From NCBI GenBank assembly GCA_964489525.1, contig CAZAYY010000024.1, forward strand, positions 1-60,331: a DNA stretch of 60,331 bases, read 5' to 3'. The notes under the pieces were generated by a model. It did not search any database, was not told where the DNA came from, and was given only the letters and a program-made list of their open reading frames with translations. This DNA is from CAZAYY01 sp964489525 (GTDB taxonomy: Bacteria; Chloroflexota; Anaerolineae; Anaerolineales; JABWBV01). Numbering within the stretch: position 1 is the stretch's first letter; the number at the start of each line of letters is the position of its first letter. The position numbers were made by a program, and so were the translations under genes. Below are positions 49,707-58,396 of the stretch, piece by piece.

Positions 49707-51847
49707 CATTCGCCCCTTTCCTGAACGGACCCAGCCCTGAAGCGCCTCGCCCTGCGCCCGACGCCCACCCCCACCAGCCCCACGAAAACCCAGACGGGAG
49801 CGCTGCAAAGCGAACCACCTGGGCGGTTTTCCCCCTGTGGGACAGGTGTGCTTGGTGTTGCCTGGTTCAGCAGCATGGGTGTTGGAGAACCTGCCGGCTG
49901 CGCTTGGGTGGACTGAAACGCATCCGTGGCAGGCACAACCACCGCCGCAGCAGGGGTTGGCGTCGAAGGCATGGGTGTGCTGGTTGACGGCGGGGTTGTG
50001 GGGGTTGGGGTGTTTTCGGGAATGCCCACCGCCGCCCCCAGCGAGAGAGTTTCGGCGCTGTAGCGCAAAATGACGCCATGATACCCCACCGCCCACCCAT
50101 CATTTACAGAAACCATGTCCAATGCATACAGGGGGTTGGATGTGGGGCTTTGCGCCTCCTGCCAGGAAGAGCCATCCCAGCGATACAAGCGGCCTGAATA
50201 GCCCGCCGCCCAACCGTTGGCGACGTCCACCATGTCCACCGCCCGCACGCCCGCTGGCAGCCCAGGCTGCACCACCCAGGCACTGCCATCCCAGGCGGCG
50301 CTCTCATACGTGCCAAAAGCCCAACCTAACCCAGGCCCGGCGAACCCGATGGCCTCCTGGTAGGCTGTGTAGGGTGAAGGGGCTTTGCGCCACTGCTGCC
50401 CATCCCAGTGCAGCAGCGCGCCGCCTGCGCCGGCTGCCCAAATGTCGTTTGAGGCGAGCAGCGCCAACCCATACAGGCTGTCCTCGCCCAGGCGCTCCCA
50501 GGCCGTCCAGGCACTGCCATCCCACCGGTAAATTGCCCCCTTCCAACCCACCGCCCAACCATCCTCGGGGGAAGCAAAGGCCAGGGCGTTGACTGCGTCC
50601 GGCCCAGGCATGTCCACCGGCAGCCAGGATACCCCATCCCACCGGTAAAACTTGGGCGTGCGCGTGCTTTGATCATACTGATACCCCGAAACCCAGCCAT
50701 CGGTTGGCGATAGCATAGCAACGGTATGCAGGGTTCGGGTTGGGCCGGGTTGGGCTTGCCAATCCTGGCCGTTCCAATGGTAGATCAGGCTGCCATTGGT
50801 CACGGCCCAGCCATCCTGCCCACCACTGCCCGGGCTGATGGACGCCCCCCGAATCATGCCCACCGCCGGAGCATTAACCACCCGCCAGGCCAGGCCATCC
50901 CAAAACAAAATGACCCCGGCCTCGCCAGCTGCCCAACCCTGCGAAGGGCTGATCATCTCCAGGGTAAACAGGTCCAAGCCGGTTACTGCGGGGGTTTCCA
51001 CCCACTGCACGCCATCCCAGCGCAGCAGCAGACCCTCATCCCCGGCAGCCCAACCTTCAGAATCCGAAAGCATGGCGACGGCAGCCAGATCTTTCTCCAA
51101 CCCGGTAGGGAAATTCACCCAGGCCGAACCATCCCAGCGCAGCATCGCACCTTCATCCCCCACTGCCCAGCCCGACTGCGGGCTGGTGAAGGCCAGCTGC
51201 CTTAAACTGGAGCTGTCGGGAATATCGTAGCGCGCCCAGGCTGTGCCATCCCAACGGTACATCACCCCTCCCACAATGGGATAATCGCCGGCTGCCCAGC
51301 CATCCTGCGGGCCGGTAAACCATACCGAGCGCAGCGTTCCATTGAACATATCCTCGCGCTTGATTTTCGTAAATTCACCGTTCTTCCACTGTTGAAACGC
51401 ACCAATTCCGGCGTAGTTGCCCGGCGAAACATAATTCCCGCTGCCTGGCTCAATGGCCAGGGCAAAGTAGTAATCACTTGTATCCCGGCTTTTATCCAAC
51501 CATTCGCGTCCATTCCAGGCCAAAAAGGTTCCCGACTGGCCCACCGCCCACCCATCCTCTGGCGAAACAAACAGGACGCTGTACAGGTGGGTTTGCACCG
51601 GGCTCGCCACCCGCTGCCAGGCACCCTGATCCCAATGCAAAATGGTGCCGGCTTCGCCCACAGCCCACATTTCGGCACCGCCAGACCCCGGCACAACCGC
51701 CAGATCGCGAATCGTGTTCCAACACGGGTCAAGGAGCGCCGGTCCCCAGCACTGCCAGGATGCCCCCTGCGCCGCAGCCGGCCCGGGCAGCTGGCTTGCC
51801 AACGCCAGCAAAACACCCAGAAAAATCACCCGTAAAATGCGTTTCAT
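49706..51847 (-). CDS. Secreted Ycf48/BNR-like beta-propeller with C-terminal membrane anchor
   Basis: This 713-residue exported protein has an N-terminal signal (RVIFLGVLLALASQLPGPAAA). About eleven or twelve repeats follow, each with a form like DGWAVGxxGxILRWDGSAW and rich in Trp and Gly, as in Ycf48-type or BNR propellers. After the repeats comes a Thr/Pro-rich stalk (about 605-675). The C-terminus has a short hydrophobic span (VWVFVGLVGVGVG) and a basic tail (RRARRFRAG), giving a wall- or membrane-anchored surface protein. GGAGG precedes the ATG. The function is probably adhesion or sensing, as no enzyme motif is seen. The coding sequence is richer in GC than its neighbours. Confidence 0.8.
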   Translation of the reverse strand: MKRILRVIFLGVLLALASQLPGPAAAQGASWQCWGPALLDPCWNTIRDLAVVPGSGGAEMWAVGEAGTILHWDQGAWQRVASPVQTHLYSVLFVSPEDGWAVGQSGTFLAWNGREWLDKSRDTSDYYFALAIEPGSGNYVSPGNYAGIGAFQQWKNGEFTKIKREDMFNGTLRSVWFTGPQDGWAAGDYPIVGGVMYRWDGTAWARYDIPDSSSLRQLAFTSPQSGWAVGDEGAMLRWDGSAWVNFPTGLEKDLAAVAMLSDSEGWAAGDEGLLLRWDGVQWVETPAVTGLDLFTLEMISPSQGWAAGEAGVILFWDGLAWRVVNAPAVGMIRGASISPGSGGQDGWAVTNGSLIYHWNGQDWQAQPGPTRTLHTVAMLSPTDGWVSGYQYDQSTRTPKFYRWDGVSWLPVDMPGPDAVNALAFASPEDGWAVGWKGAIYRWDGSAWTAWERLGEDSLYGLALLASNDIWAAGAGGALLHWDGQQWRKAPSPYTAYQEAIGFAGPGLGWAFGTYESAAWDGSAWVVQPGLPAGVRAVDMVDVANGWAAGYSGRLYRWDGSSWQEAQSPTSNPLYALDMVSVNDGWAVGYHGVILRYSAETLSLGAAVGIPENTPTPTTPPSTSTPMPSTPTPAAAVVVPATDAFQSTQAQPAGSPTPMLLNQATPSTPVPQGENRPGGSLCSAPVWVFVGLVGVGVGRRARRFRAGSVQERGE

Positions 51848-51982
51848 ACCTGCCTCCGAAACGCCGGATCACAACACTCCGGCGTTAAATCCAGTATACA
51901 CCCAAAGCCAACATGGCCTTGCTGGTTGAACGCCCGACCCTGGGTATAATAACCATTACCTCAGGTAAAAGGAGTTGACCGT

Positions 51983-52528
51983 ATGCTGGCTTTTATTGAC
52001 CCACCCCAAAAAATCCCTTGGATGCTGCGATTGGGCATCTGGATTGCTGAAAAAATTACAGGCAAAGTGATGCTGCCGGCCCGTATCCTGGCGTGGTACC
52101 CCAAAGCAGCGGTGGGGTCTGGCGTGCTTGAGGGACTGGTGACTCACCAGGACGGAAAACTGGACCGGCGAATGCTCAAACTGGTCCGAATGGCCGCTTC
52201 GTTTGCAGTGGAATGCCCCTTCTGTATTGATATGAATTCGCACCAATTCGCTGCTGAAGGGGTGAGCGCGGCCGAAGTAGAAGCCCTGCGAGGATGGACC
52301 CCGCTGGAACAGCCGGGCAGCTTTTCGGAACGGGAAAAACTGGCCATTGCATATACCCGCCTGGTCTCGCAAACCCCGCTGAAATTCGACCCGGTTTTTA
52401 TGAAGCAAATGACCAGCCACTTTAATGAACGTGAGCTGGTCATTCTGGCATCTACGGCAGCCCAGGTGAACTACTGGGCAAGACTGATCCAGGCCCTGGG
52501 CATTCCCCCGGCGGGGTTTAACCCATAA
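51983..52528 (+). CDS. Carboxymuconolactone decarboxylase / AhpD-like protein
   Basis: This 181-residue all-helical protein has the AhpD-fold signature with a redox CxxC: VRMAASFAVECPFCIDMNSHQF. Distal helices FSEREKLAIAYTRLVSQTP and FNERELVILASTAAQVNYWARLIQALGIPP complete the fold. Family members include alkylhydroperoxidases and peroxidase-related proteins. AAGGAG is placed nine bases before the ATG. It converges on the small hypothetical gene with a 7-bp AGCCAGG/CCTGGCT hairpin between them (52528-52549). Confidence 0.85.
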   Translation: MLAFIDPPQKIPWMLRLGIWIAEKITGKVMLPARILAWYPKAAVGSGVLEGLVTHQDGKLDRRMLKLVRMAASFAVECPFCIDMNSHQFAAEGVSAAEVEALRGWTPLEQPGSFSEREKLAIAYTRLVSQTPLKFDPVFMKQMTSHFNERELVILASTAAQVNYWARLIQALGIPPAGFNP

Positions 52529-52537
52529 GCCAGGGTA

Positions 52538-52879
52538 TTAAGCCTGGCTGGTGGGCGGTGGGCCTGCAGGGGCAGGGGGTGGCGCGGCAGGTCGGGGCAG
52601 TTTAAACAACCGCACAGCTTCATCAATCACCCGGTCCACATTAAAACTGAGTGCCTCTTTTTGGCCAACCGCTTCCAAGTCCAGCGTTGGGGCTTCGGCA
52701 ATCGCTTGCCATTCGGGGTTCGTGGCTGCAAAATGCCTGGCTAATGCCCTGGCCAGAAAATCGGTCAGGACTTTGGCGTCATTCATGGATTGCAGCGTAT
52801 CAGCGTGTGGGGCGAAATCAAAAATCAGCCCGGTGGCATTGACATACAAGAGATTGACAGCGTCAGAAAAGGTTGGCAT
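52538..52879 (-). CDS. Hypothetical protein with proline/alanine-rich tail
   Basis: I do not recognise this 113-residue protein. The first ~90 residues are mixed alpha/beta without membrane spans (MPTFSDAVNLLYVNATGLIFDF, then a helical LTDFLARALARHFAATNPEW). The end is a disordered Pro/Ala-rich tail (PRPAAPPPAPAGPPP). A good AAGGAG lies upstream of the ATG, which supports it as a real gene. It is convergent with the AhpD-like gene. Confidence 0.6.
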   Translation of the reverse strand: MPTFSDAVNLLYVNATGLIFDFAPHADTLQSMNDAKVLTDFLARALARHFAATNPEWQAIAEAPTLDLEAVGQKEALSFNVDRVIDEAVRLFKLPRPAAPPPAPAGPPPTSQA

Positions 52880-52943
52880 TGGGTTGACTCCTTAAAAATA
52901 GTGGCATAGATTGTACCTCAGGAAGGCCTGGGGAGTGGGGGGC

Positions 52944-52963
52944 AGCCAGGAGCCTGGAGCCAG
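52944..52963. repeat. 20-bp inverted repeat, left copy
   Basis: AGCCAGGAGCCTGGAGCCAG here is the exact reverse complement of 55081-55100. The pair encloses the haem-protein module at 53177-54802. The surrounding 297-base gap (52880-53176) otherwise shows only AT-rich promoter-like sequence before the ribosome site of the next gene. Confidence 0.6.
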
Positions 52964-53176
52964 GAAAACGCCTGCAGCCTGTTCAGGCAGGGTGAAAACG
53001 GAGGCGTAACTTTTTATAATCTTTTGGGTTATAGCATCAAAATCACCTTCGAAAGTCATTAGAATCGCTTATATACCACCTGGCAGCGGCTGCGTTTGCG
53101 GCGCCTGGATGTGGGTATTTATTTTGCTGGCTTTAGAAGGGCTTAAACTCATTTTATAGGATAAAAGGAGCAAACC

Positions 53177-54385
53177 ATGTACCTGACCCGCGTTGAAAAT
53201 CAATCCGTCTGGCAGTCCCTTAAGGTTGTGTTTATAGGGGCACTTCTTCTCTTTCTAATTAACATTTATTTTGGTTTTGACAATTCACTGACCAGCGGCC
53301 CAATTGACCGCTGGCAGGTTTTGCTGCACCTGCACAGCGGCAGCATCGGCTGGATTACGCTGAGCGCGATTGGGGTTGCCATTTGGACACTGACGGGAAC
53401 CCGCACCGTGACCGCCCAATATGAAAAACAGGTCCACTACCTGGTTTGGGCGGCTGTGATTGCCTTCGGGTTGTATGTGCCGAGTTTTGGCCTGGCTTTT
53501 TCACGACCCAGTGGGTTTTTGGTGGCGCTGCTGCCAACCTTTGGCCTGGCTTCCGTGTTGGTGCTGTGGACGGCGACCATTTTTGGCTTCAGCCAATTTA
53601 AAAAGCAGGAGACCCTGACTACTGTCCACATTCTGATTGTTGGTGCGCTGCTCACCGCTTCGATTGGTGGCACAGTGGGCATGCTGCTCGGGCTGGAGCG
53701 GGTTGTGGGCCAGTTTTTGCCCCTGCCCCAGGGCGACCGGGTGGGCGCTCACGCCGCGATGATGGATACCTATCTTTTCCTGGTGGCCAGCACCATTGTG
53801 GAATGGGGTCTGCGCAAACAGGTCACCCGCTGGAATTGGGCCGGGATGCTCCAGGCACTGACCTGGATTGTGGGAGCTGCGCTGGTGCCGCTGGCCTTTT
53901 TCCTGAACATAGTGGAACAGATTCTGCCCATTTTTGGCATGCTGCTGATTATCGGTATGGTCACCTTCCTGGCCCGTTTCGGCTGGCGGGCGGTGGCTGC
54001 GCTGCCCACCGGGGCAGGTGTCAAACCCTGGGCTTTCTTCGGCACGCTCTGGTTGGTGATTTACATGGGCCTATTCCTGTATGCAGTGATGGGCACCGGC
54101 GGCGACTTTTCCGTTTTGCCGACCTGGTTCTTCGCCGTATTTGCCCACGCCGGGTTTGTTGGGATGATGACCAACTTGATTTTGAGCGTGGCTGCCTCGC
54201 GAGGCAAGGACGCACTGCACATACTGCCCTGGGGTGAAACCGCTTCGGTTTGGGCCATTAACCTGGGCCTGGTTGCGTTTATCGCTTTGAAAATTGCGGC
54301 AGATATCCGGCTGGGCGCCATCATCATGGGCCTGGGCGTGCTTTTGGGTGTATTCACCGTGTTCCGCCGGATCCAAGAGAGTTAA
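53177..54385 (+). CDS. Polytopic membrane protein, heme-copper oxidase subunit I-like (degenerate)
   Basis: This 402-residue protein has about 12 transmembrane helices. Histidines sit in or near membrane helices: His51 and His53 (LLHLHSGSIGW), His151 (TVHILIVGALL), His192 (GAHAAMMDTYLF) and His324 (VFAHAGFVGMMTN). These HxxxG-type patterns recall subunit I of heme-copper oxidases, NO reductases and NnrS-like proteins. The Cu-site HPEV and HH motifs of true oxidases are missing, so it is not a standard oxidase. AAAAGGAG lies ahead of the ATG. A c-type cytochrome gene starts 3 bases after its stop, implying one electron-transfer unit. Confidence 0.6.
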   Translation: MYLTRVENQSVWQSLKVVFIGALLLFLINIYFGFDNSLTSGPIDRWQVLLHLHSGSIGWITLSAIGVAIWTLTGTRTVTAQYEKQVHYLVWAAVIAFGLYVPSFGLAFSRPSGFLVALLPTFGLASVLVLWTATIFGFSQFKKQETLTTVHILIVGALLTASIGGTVGMLLGLERVVGQFLPLPQGDRVGAHAAMMDTYLFLVASTIVEWGLRKQVTRWNWAGMLQALTWIVGAALVPLAFFLNIVEQILPIFGMLLIIGMVTFLARFGWRAVAALPTGAGVKPWAFFGTLWLVIYMGLFLYAVMGTGGDFSVLPTWFFAVFAHAGFVGMMTNLILSVAASRGKDALHILPWGETASVWAINLGLVAFIALKIAADIRLGAIIMGLGVLLGVFTVFRRIQES

Positions 54386-54388
54386 GTT

Positions 54389-54802
54389 TTGTTAGAGAAA
54401 GGGCTGCACCTTTCCCGCCGTTTTACGGGCGGATTGCGCGGGCTGTTTCTGGCTGGGCTGGTTTTCCTGGCAGCCTGCACCAGCCTACTTCCGCCGCCAA
54501 CCCCCACCCTGTCGCCCCTGGAAGACCAGGGGCGCAGGGTTTTTGGTACGTTCTGCCAACGCTGCCACGGGATTACCGGAGACACCGTGATTGTGGGGCC
54601 GTCTCTCGCTGGAATTTCCAGCCGGGCGGGTGAGCGCATGCCTGGCCTGGATGCACAGGCATATATCAAGCTGTCCATCCTAGACCCTGATGCGTTCATC
54701 GTGCCCGGGTTTGAACCTGGGCTGATGCCTTTGGATATTTCGGCAGCGATGACGGAGGAGCAGGTTAACGCCCTGACCGCATACCTGTTGACTTTAAAGT
54801 AG
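54389..54802 (+). CDS. Monohaem c-type cytochrome lipoprotein
   Basis: This 137-residue exported protein has a hydrophobic N-terminus ending in a lipobox (VFLAAC, Cys30) and a short Pro/Thr linker. A single CXXCH haem site is at Cys56-Gln-Arg-Cys-His60, and the probable sixth ligand is Met113 (GLMPLD). It is therefore a membrane-tethered, externally facing electron carrier. The start is a TTG at 54389, with a purine-rich AAGAGAG upstream. It is co-transcribed with the polytopic His protein. The partner electron acceptor is not in the window. Confidence 0.85.
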   Translation: MLEKGLHLSRRFTGGLRGLFLAGLVFLAACTSLLPPPTPTLSPLEDQGRRVFGTFCQRCHGITGDTVIVGPSLAGISSRAGERMPGLDAQAYIKLSILDPDAFIVPGFEPGLMPLDISAAMTEEQVNALTAYLLTLK

Positions 54803-55000
54803 CCAACAGGCACGTTCCACTTTTGCTGCGGCAAACCGTTGGGGCATCCAAACCTCATCCCAGGCCTCAATTTTAAGTGAAAAAAGCGTTTCTTCAGAAC
54901 GCCGCCCCCCCTTCATGGGGTTGCGAACACAGCCAGGCATCCTGTCTGCCTCGTGTATCCTTCCGAACGGCACAGCCGGGAGGAATCTTTGGAATTCGGG

Positions 55001-55036
55001 AAAGGTTCCTCGCCTGCTGCGCGCTTACGAAACGAC
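55001..55036. repeat. 36-bp direct repeat, copy 1
   Basis: This 36-base segment recurs at 55106-55141 with four mismatches, ending in both copies in TTACGAAACGAC. The gap 54803-55159 holds no gene. It contains this repeat pair and the right copy of the 20-bp inverted repeat. Confidence 0.6.
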
Positions 55037-55080
55037 ACATGGGGAAAATGGAGAACGACTGACGTTGGTACTACAGGCTA

Positions 55081-55100
55081 CTGGCTCCAGGCTCCTGGCT
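55081..55100. repeat. 20-bp inverted repeat, right copy
   Basis: CTGGCTCCAGGCTCCTGGCT is the exact reverse complement of 52944-52963, about 2.1 kb away on the other side of the haem-protein module. Confidence 0.6.
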
Positions 55101-55105
55101 TGTGA

Positions 55106-55141
55106 AAAGGTTTCTTGCTTGCTGCGCCCTTACGAAACGAC
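55106..55141. repeat. 36-bp direct repeat, copy 2
   Basis: Second copy of the segment at 55001-55036, spaced by 69 bases. It ends 18 bases before the 3' end of the btuD gene. Confidence 0.6.
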
Positions 55142-55159
55142 CCGGGGGCGCTGCGCAGG

Positions 55160-56008
55160 TCAGCCGTTCACTGAAACGCTGCTGACGGGGTAGGGATATT
55201 TCAAATGCCGGGTTGTGTAGACGCCATCGGGCAGCACAAGGGGTGTGCCATAATCGGGATGGGGGACGACTTTTACCGGAATCTGATAAACAAACGAAAG
55301 CAGTTCGCTGGTGAGCACATTGTCGGGCGTTCCGACCGAATGAAGCTGGCCATTTAACAGCAGGCCAACCCGATCGGCATACAGGCTGGCCCAATTCAAA
55401 TCGTGCAGCACCACAAAAACACACAAATCGCGCTCGCAGGCCAGTTCGCGCACCAGGTTAAGCAGCCCGGCCTGGTGCTGCAAATCCAGGTGGGTGGTAG
55501 GTTCGTCCAAAAGCAAGGCCGGAGTATCCTGCGCCAGGGCACGCGCCAGCAAAACACGCTGCTGTTCGCCGCCCGAAAGGGTATCTACATGGCGTTTTTC
55601 CAGGTGGCTGATGCGGGCCTGCTCCATGGCAGAACGCACCAGGGCATCATCTTTTGCGCCAGGGCTGCCGAACCAATCCAGGTAAGCCGTCCGGCCCATC
55701 AAAATGGTCTGGTAAACGGTGAACCCGGCAGGTAAGGACCGGGCCTGGGGCACCACTGCCAGCTTACGGGCACGCGCCCGTTCCGAAAGGCTGGTGATAT
55801 TCTTGCCATTCACCCAAACCGAGCCCGAAAGCGTAGGCAGCACACCGCTGATGGCTTTAAGCAGGGTAGATTTCCCGGCGCCGTTGGGACCAATCAGTGC
55901 GAAAACTTCTCCCTTGTTCAAAGAAAAGCTGACATCGCGAACCACAGGACAATTGCCGTAACCTATGGTCAGGTTCCTGGTTTCTAAGATGGGGTGTTGT
56001 TCAAACAT
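55160..56008 (-). CDS. btuD: Cobalamin ABC transporter ATP-binding protein BtuD
   Basis: This is the ATPase subunit of a cobalamin (B12)-type importer, 282 residues. Walker A GPNGAGKST, signature LSGGEQQRVLLARAL, Walker B ALLLDEPTTHLD and the switch His in VVLHDLNWA match the FecE/BtuD family. It follows btuC by 17 bases, with GAGG upstream of the ATG. The riboswitch at the head of the operon supports cobalamin rather than siderophore as substrate. Confidence 0.9.
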   Translation of the reverse strand: MFEQHPILETRNLTIGYGNCPVVRDVSFSLNKGEVFALIGPNGAGKSTLLKAISGVLPTLSGSVWVNGKNITSLSERARARKLAVVPQARSLPAGFTVYQTILMGRTAYLDWFGSPGAKDDALVRSAMEQARISHLEKRHVDTLSGGEQQRVLLARALAQDTPALLLDEPTTHLDLQHQAGLLNLVRELACERDLCVFVVLHDLNWASLYADRVGLLLNGQLHSVGTPDNVLTSELLSFVYQIPVKVVPHPDYGTPLVLPDGVYTTRHLKYPYPVSSVSVNG

Positions 56009-56025
56009 GGCTACCTCGATTCAGG

Positions 56026-57045
56026 TTAAAAAAATTGGGATTTGGTCCGGCGGAGAATCCACAAGAAAAAGGGGGCTCCCGCCAGGGCGGTGACGATGCC
56101 CACGGGCAAAATTTGTGGGGCAAGCACCGTGCGGGCCAACATGTCGGCGGCCAGCAGGGCAACCGCCCCGCCCATGATGGATTGGGGAATCAGGTGGCGG
56201 TAATCCTGTCCCCAGAGCATGCGCACCAGGTGGGGCACAATCAGGCCGATAAAACCAATCAGCCCGGAAAAAGAAACCGCGGCCGCTGTAGTCAGCGAAG
56301 CAGCCAGGACAATCGCAACCTTGACCCGCTCCACAGGCAGCCCCAACTGGCGGGCCTGGTCATCGCCAAACTGGAGCACATTAAGCGCATACCCGGAAAA
56401 AATCAGCACCAGGCAGCCCAAAACCACATAGGGCAGGGTGGCAAAAAAGGGCTGCCAGCCGCCCGCCGACCCGCCGCCCAACAGCCAGGCCATCGCCCGG
56501 TACAGCTCATCGGAGGATGAAAGCATCAAAAAAGACGACAGCGAAGTGGCAAAGGAACTGACGGCCACGCCAGCCAAAATCAGCGTGGTGGTGGGAATTG
56601 CCCGGTTCACCCTGGCAAGGCTGTAAACCACGCTAACCGTGAGCAGGGCACCCACAAAAGCCGCAACCGGAATGGCATAAAAGCCAAGCATGGAGGAAGG
56701 CCACTGCAGCGTCAGCGCCAACACCGCTCCCAGCCCTGCCCCAGAAGCCACCCCAATCAGGTAGGGGTCAGCCAGCGGGTTACGAAAAAGACCCTGGTAG
56801 GCAGCCCCGCTGCCAGAGAGGGCAGCGCCAGTCAGCGCAACCAGGGCCATGTGCGGCAGGCGAATTTTGAAAATAATCGTTTCAAAAGCGGCGGGCCAGT
56901 CGGGTTCAACAGACACCCCAAAGGATCCAGCCAACATCTGAAGAATGGAAGCCGGGGGGACAAAAACGGAGCCAATAGCAACATTCAAAATCACTGCTGC
57001 ACCTAAAAGCACGGTCAGAATCCCATAGGGGTGTCTGTTAAACAT
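56026..57045 (-). CDS. btuC: Cobalamin ABC transporter permease BtuC
   Basis: This 339-residue FecCD/BtuC-type permease has about ten helices. Family signs are GAALSGSGAAYQGLFRNPLADPYLIGVASGAGLGAVLAL, the central LLGGGSAGGWQPF loop and GLIGFIGLIVPHLVRMLWGQDYRHLIPQS, the coupling segment to the ATPase. It starts 9 bases after the btuF stop. With BtuD it should make the B12 channel across the membrane. Confidence 0.9.
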   Translation of the reverse strand: MFNRHPYGILTVLLGAAVILNVAIGSVFVPPASILQMLAGSFGVSVEPDWPAAFETIIFKIRLPHMALVALTGAALSGSGAAYQGLFRNPLADPYLIGVASGAGLGAVLALTLQWPSSMLGFYAIPVAAFVGALLTVSVVYSLARVNRAIPTTTLILAGVAVSSFATSLSSFLMLSSSDELYRAMAWLLGGGSAGGWQPFFATLPYVVLGCLVLIFSGYALNVLQFGDDQARQLGLPVERVKVAIVLAASLTTAAAVSFSGLIGFIGLIVPHLVRMLWGQDYRHLIPQSIMGGAVALLAADMLARTVLAPQILPVGIVTALAGAPFFLWILRRTKSQFF

Positions 57046-57054
57046 GCAGCCAGC

Positions 57055-58038
57055 CTATTTAAACAGGTCCGGGTGGAAGAATTTGGCCATTTCTTCGAGG
57101 CCATCCACAATGCGCGGCCCCGGGCGGGAAACCAGGTTGTCATCGAAAGAGAAGACTTTACCCGCTTGAACCGCAGCCAAACCATCCCAACCCGCACGGG
57201 CAGCCACCTGATCCGGCGTAACGCCGCCCCAGGTAAAAGTTCCCAGCAAAATGATATCCGGGTTCACCACCAAAAGCTGCTCCAGGCTCAGTTGGCCCCA
57301 GGGGCTTTCCAAACTCTTGGCTGCGTTCTCACCGCCAGCCCGGAGGATGAGCGCATCTCCAAAGGAGCCGGGGCCAATGGTCCAGGGTGCCTTGGGGTCA
57401 GTGCCATCAATTTCGTAAAACACGATCGGGCGTTCGCTGACACTGGCAATTTTTTGATCTACAGCGTTGAGCCGCTCGGTCAGAGAAGCCACAAGCGCCT
57501 GGGCCTGGCTATCGCGGCCAGTCAGTTTGCCCACCAACAACAGGTTGGGGAAGATGTCTTCAATCTGAATTGGGTTTGGAATGGTCACCACCAGAACCCC
57601 GAGGTCGGCCAGGGCCTGTATTTGCTCTGGAGCGGTAATATCGGCAGCCAGAACGAGGTCGGGGGAAAGGGCCACGATGGACTCCATGTCCAAAGCTGCA
57701 AAACCGCCACCGATGTCCTTAACGTCCAGGGCTTCCGCCGGGAAATCGGAGAAGGTGTCTCTACCGACCATTTGAGCGCCGGCGCCCAGGGCAAACACAA
57801 TTTCTGTGTTCGAAGGTGCCAGGGAAATAATGCGCTCGGCGGGCTTTTCCAAAACGACGGTGTTGCCCTGGCTGTCGGTCACTTCAATTTTGGCCGGGGC
57901 GGCAGTCGGGTCAGGTGCAACCTGGGTGGGCACAGCCTGGGTGGGTTCAGGCTGCGCGGTTGCGGGTTGGTTGGCTGCACATGCGCTCAACAGTGCAAAA
58001 AGTATTACAAAAATGATAGGGGTTATTAAGCGGTTCAT
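57055..58038 (-). CDS. btuF: Cobalamin-binding lipoprotein BtuF
   Basis: This 327-residue cluster A-II binding protein has a lipobox (LLSAC, Cys20), a Pro/Thr linker and two Rossmann lobes joined by a long helix. Typical stretches are ERIISLAPSNTEIVFALGAG, VVTIPNPIQIEDIFPNLLLVGKLTG and the C-terminal AVQAGKVFSFDDNLVSRPGPRIVDGLEEM. AGGA lies about 12 bases ahead of the ATG. It is the first gene of the btuFCD operon behind the cobalamin riboswitch, so it captures B12 or a corrinoid outside the membrane. Confidence 0.92.
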   Translation of the reverse strand: MNRLITPIIFVILFALLSACAANQPATAQPEPTQAVPTQVAPDPTAAPAKIEVTDSQGNTVVLEKPAERIISLAPSNTEIVFALGAGAQMVGRDTFSDFPAEALDVKDIGGGFAALDMESIVALSPDLVLAADITAPEQIQALADLGVLVVTIPNPIQIEDIFPNLLLVGKLTGRDSQAQALVASLTERLNAVDQKIASVSERPIVFYEIDGTDPKAPWTIGPGSFGDALILRAGGENAAKSLESPWGQLSLEQLLVVNPDIILLGTFTWGGVTPDQVAARAGWDGLAAVQAGKVFSFDDNLVSRPGPRIVDGLEEMAKFFHPDLFK

Positions 58039-58081
58039 CCTTGTTGTTCCTGTCTTGGTGAAATTTTAAAGTTTTGCGAAC

Positions 58082-58109
58082 AAAAAAACCCCTTCCGGGG
58101 GAAGGGGTT
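58082..58109 (-). terminator. Riboswitch expression-platform terminator
   Basis: On the minus strand the stem AACCCCTTCC/GGAAGGGGTT is followed by seven T residues (58082-58088). It lies between the cobalamin aptamer and btuF. This is the usual terminator switched on when cobalamin is bound. Confidence 0.88.
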
Positions 58110-58164
58110 CAGGGATTCTTTCTTGAATTACAAACGGTTTCCACCTCCTTACCACGAGGACAAA

Positions 58165-58300
58165 AGAAACCAACCTGGGCGGGCGACCTGGCTCGGATGC
58201 TTCCATGGTAAGCATCCCTACAGTTGCGGGACAGCGCCGGACTTTGACCGGCTTCGCCTTTAAGCCCTTCCATCCGGGGATGAGGGCGCCAGGGTTGATC
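58165..58300 (-). ncRNA. Cobalamin riboswitch
   Basis: Read on the minus strand the leader has the conserved aptamer blocks in order: GGCGCC at 58290-58285, AAAGGCGAAGCCGGTC, then the B12-box GCTGTCCCGCAACTGTA, and the 3' block GAGCCAGGTCGCCCGCC closing the outer stem. A -10 TATACT is at 58306-58301. The aptamer is followed by an intrinsic terminator and then btuFCD, so B12 should switch the importer off. The rest of the gap 58307-58396 has no other feature. Confidence 0.93.
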
Positions 58301-58396
58301 AGTATACAATTGTTAAGGTTGCTTTAATTCTACCAAATCCTGGCATGGTTGAAAGCGGAAACTGTCCTTGTTTTTGTAAGGGTTTTTCTGACAGTC

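Noticed and set aside
58109..58309. Minus-strand open frame across the cobalamin riboswitch
   Set aside because: It is fully explained by the conserved aptamer RNA; the codons have no ribosome site and the protein has no recognisable character.
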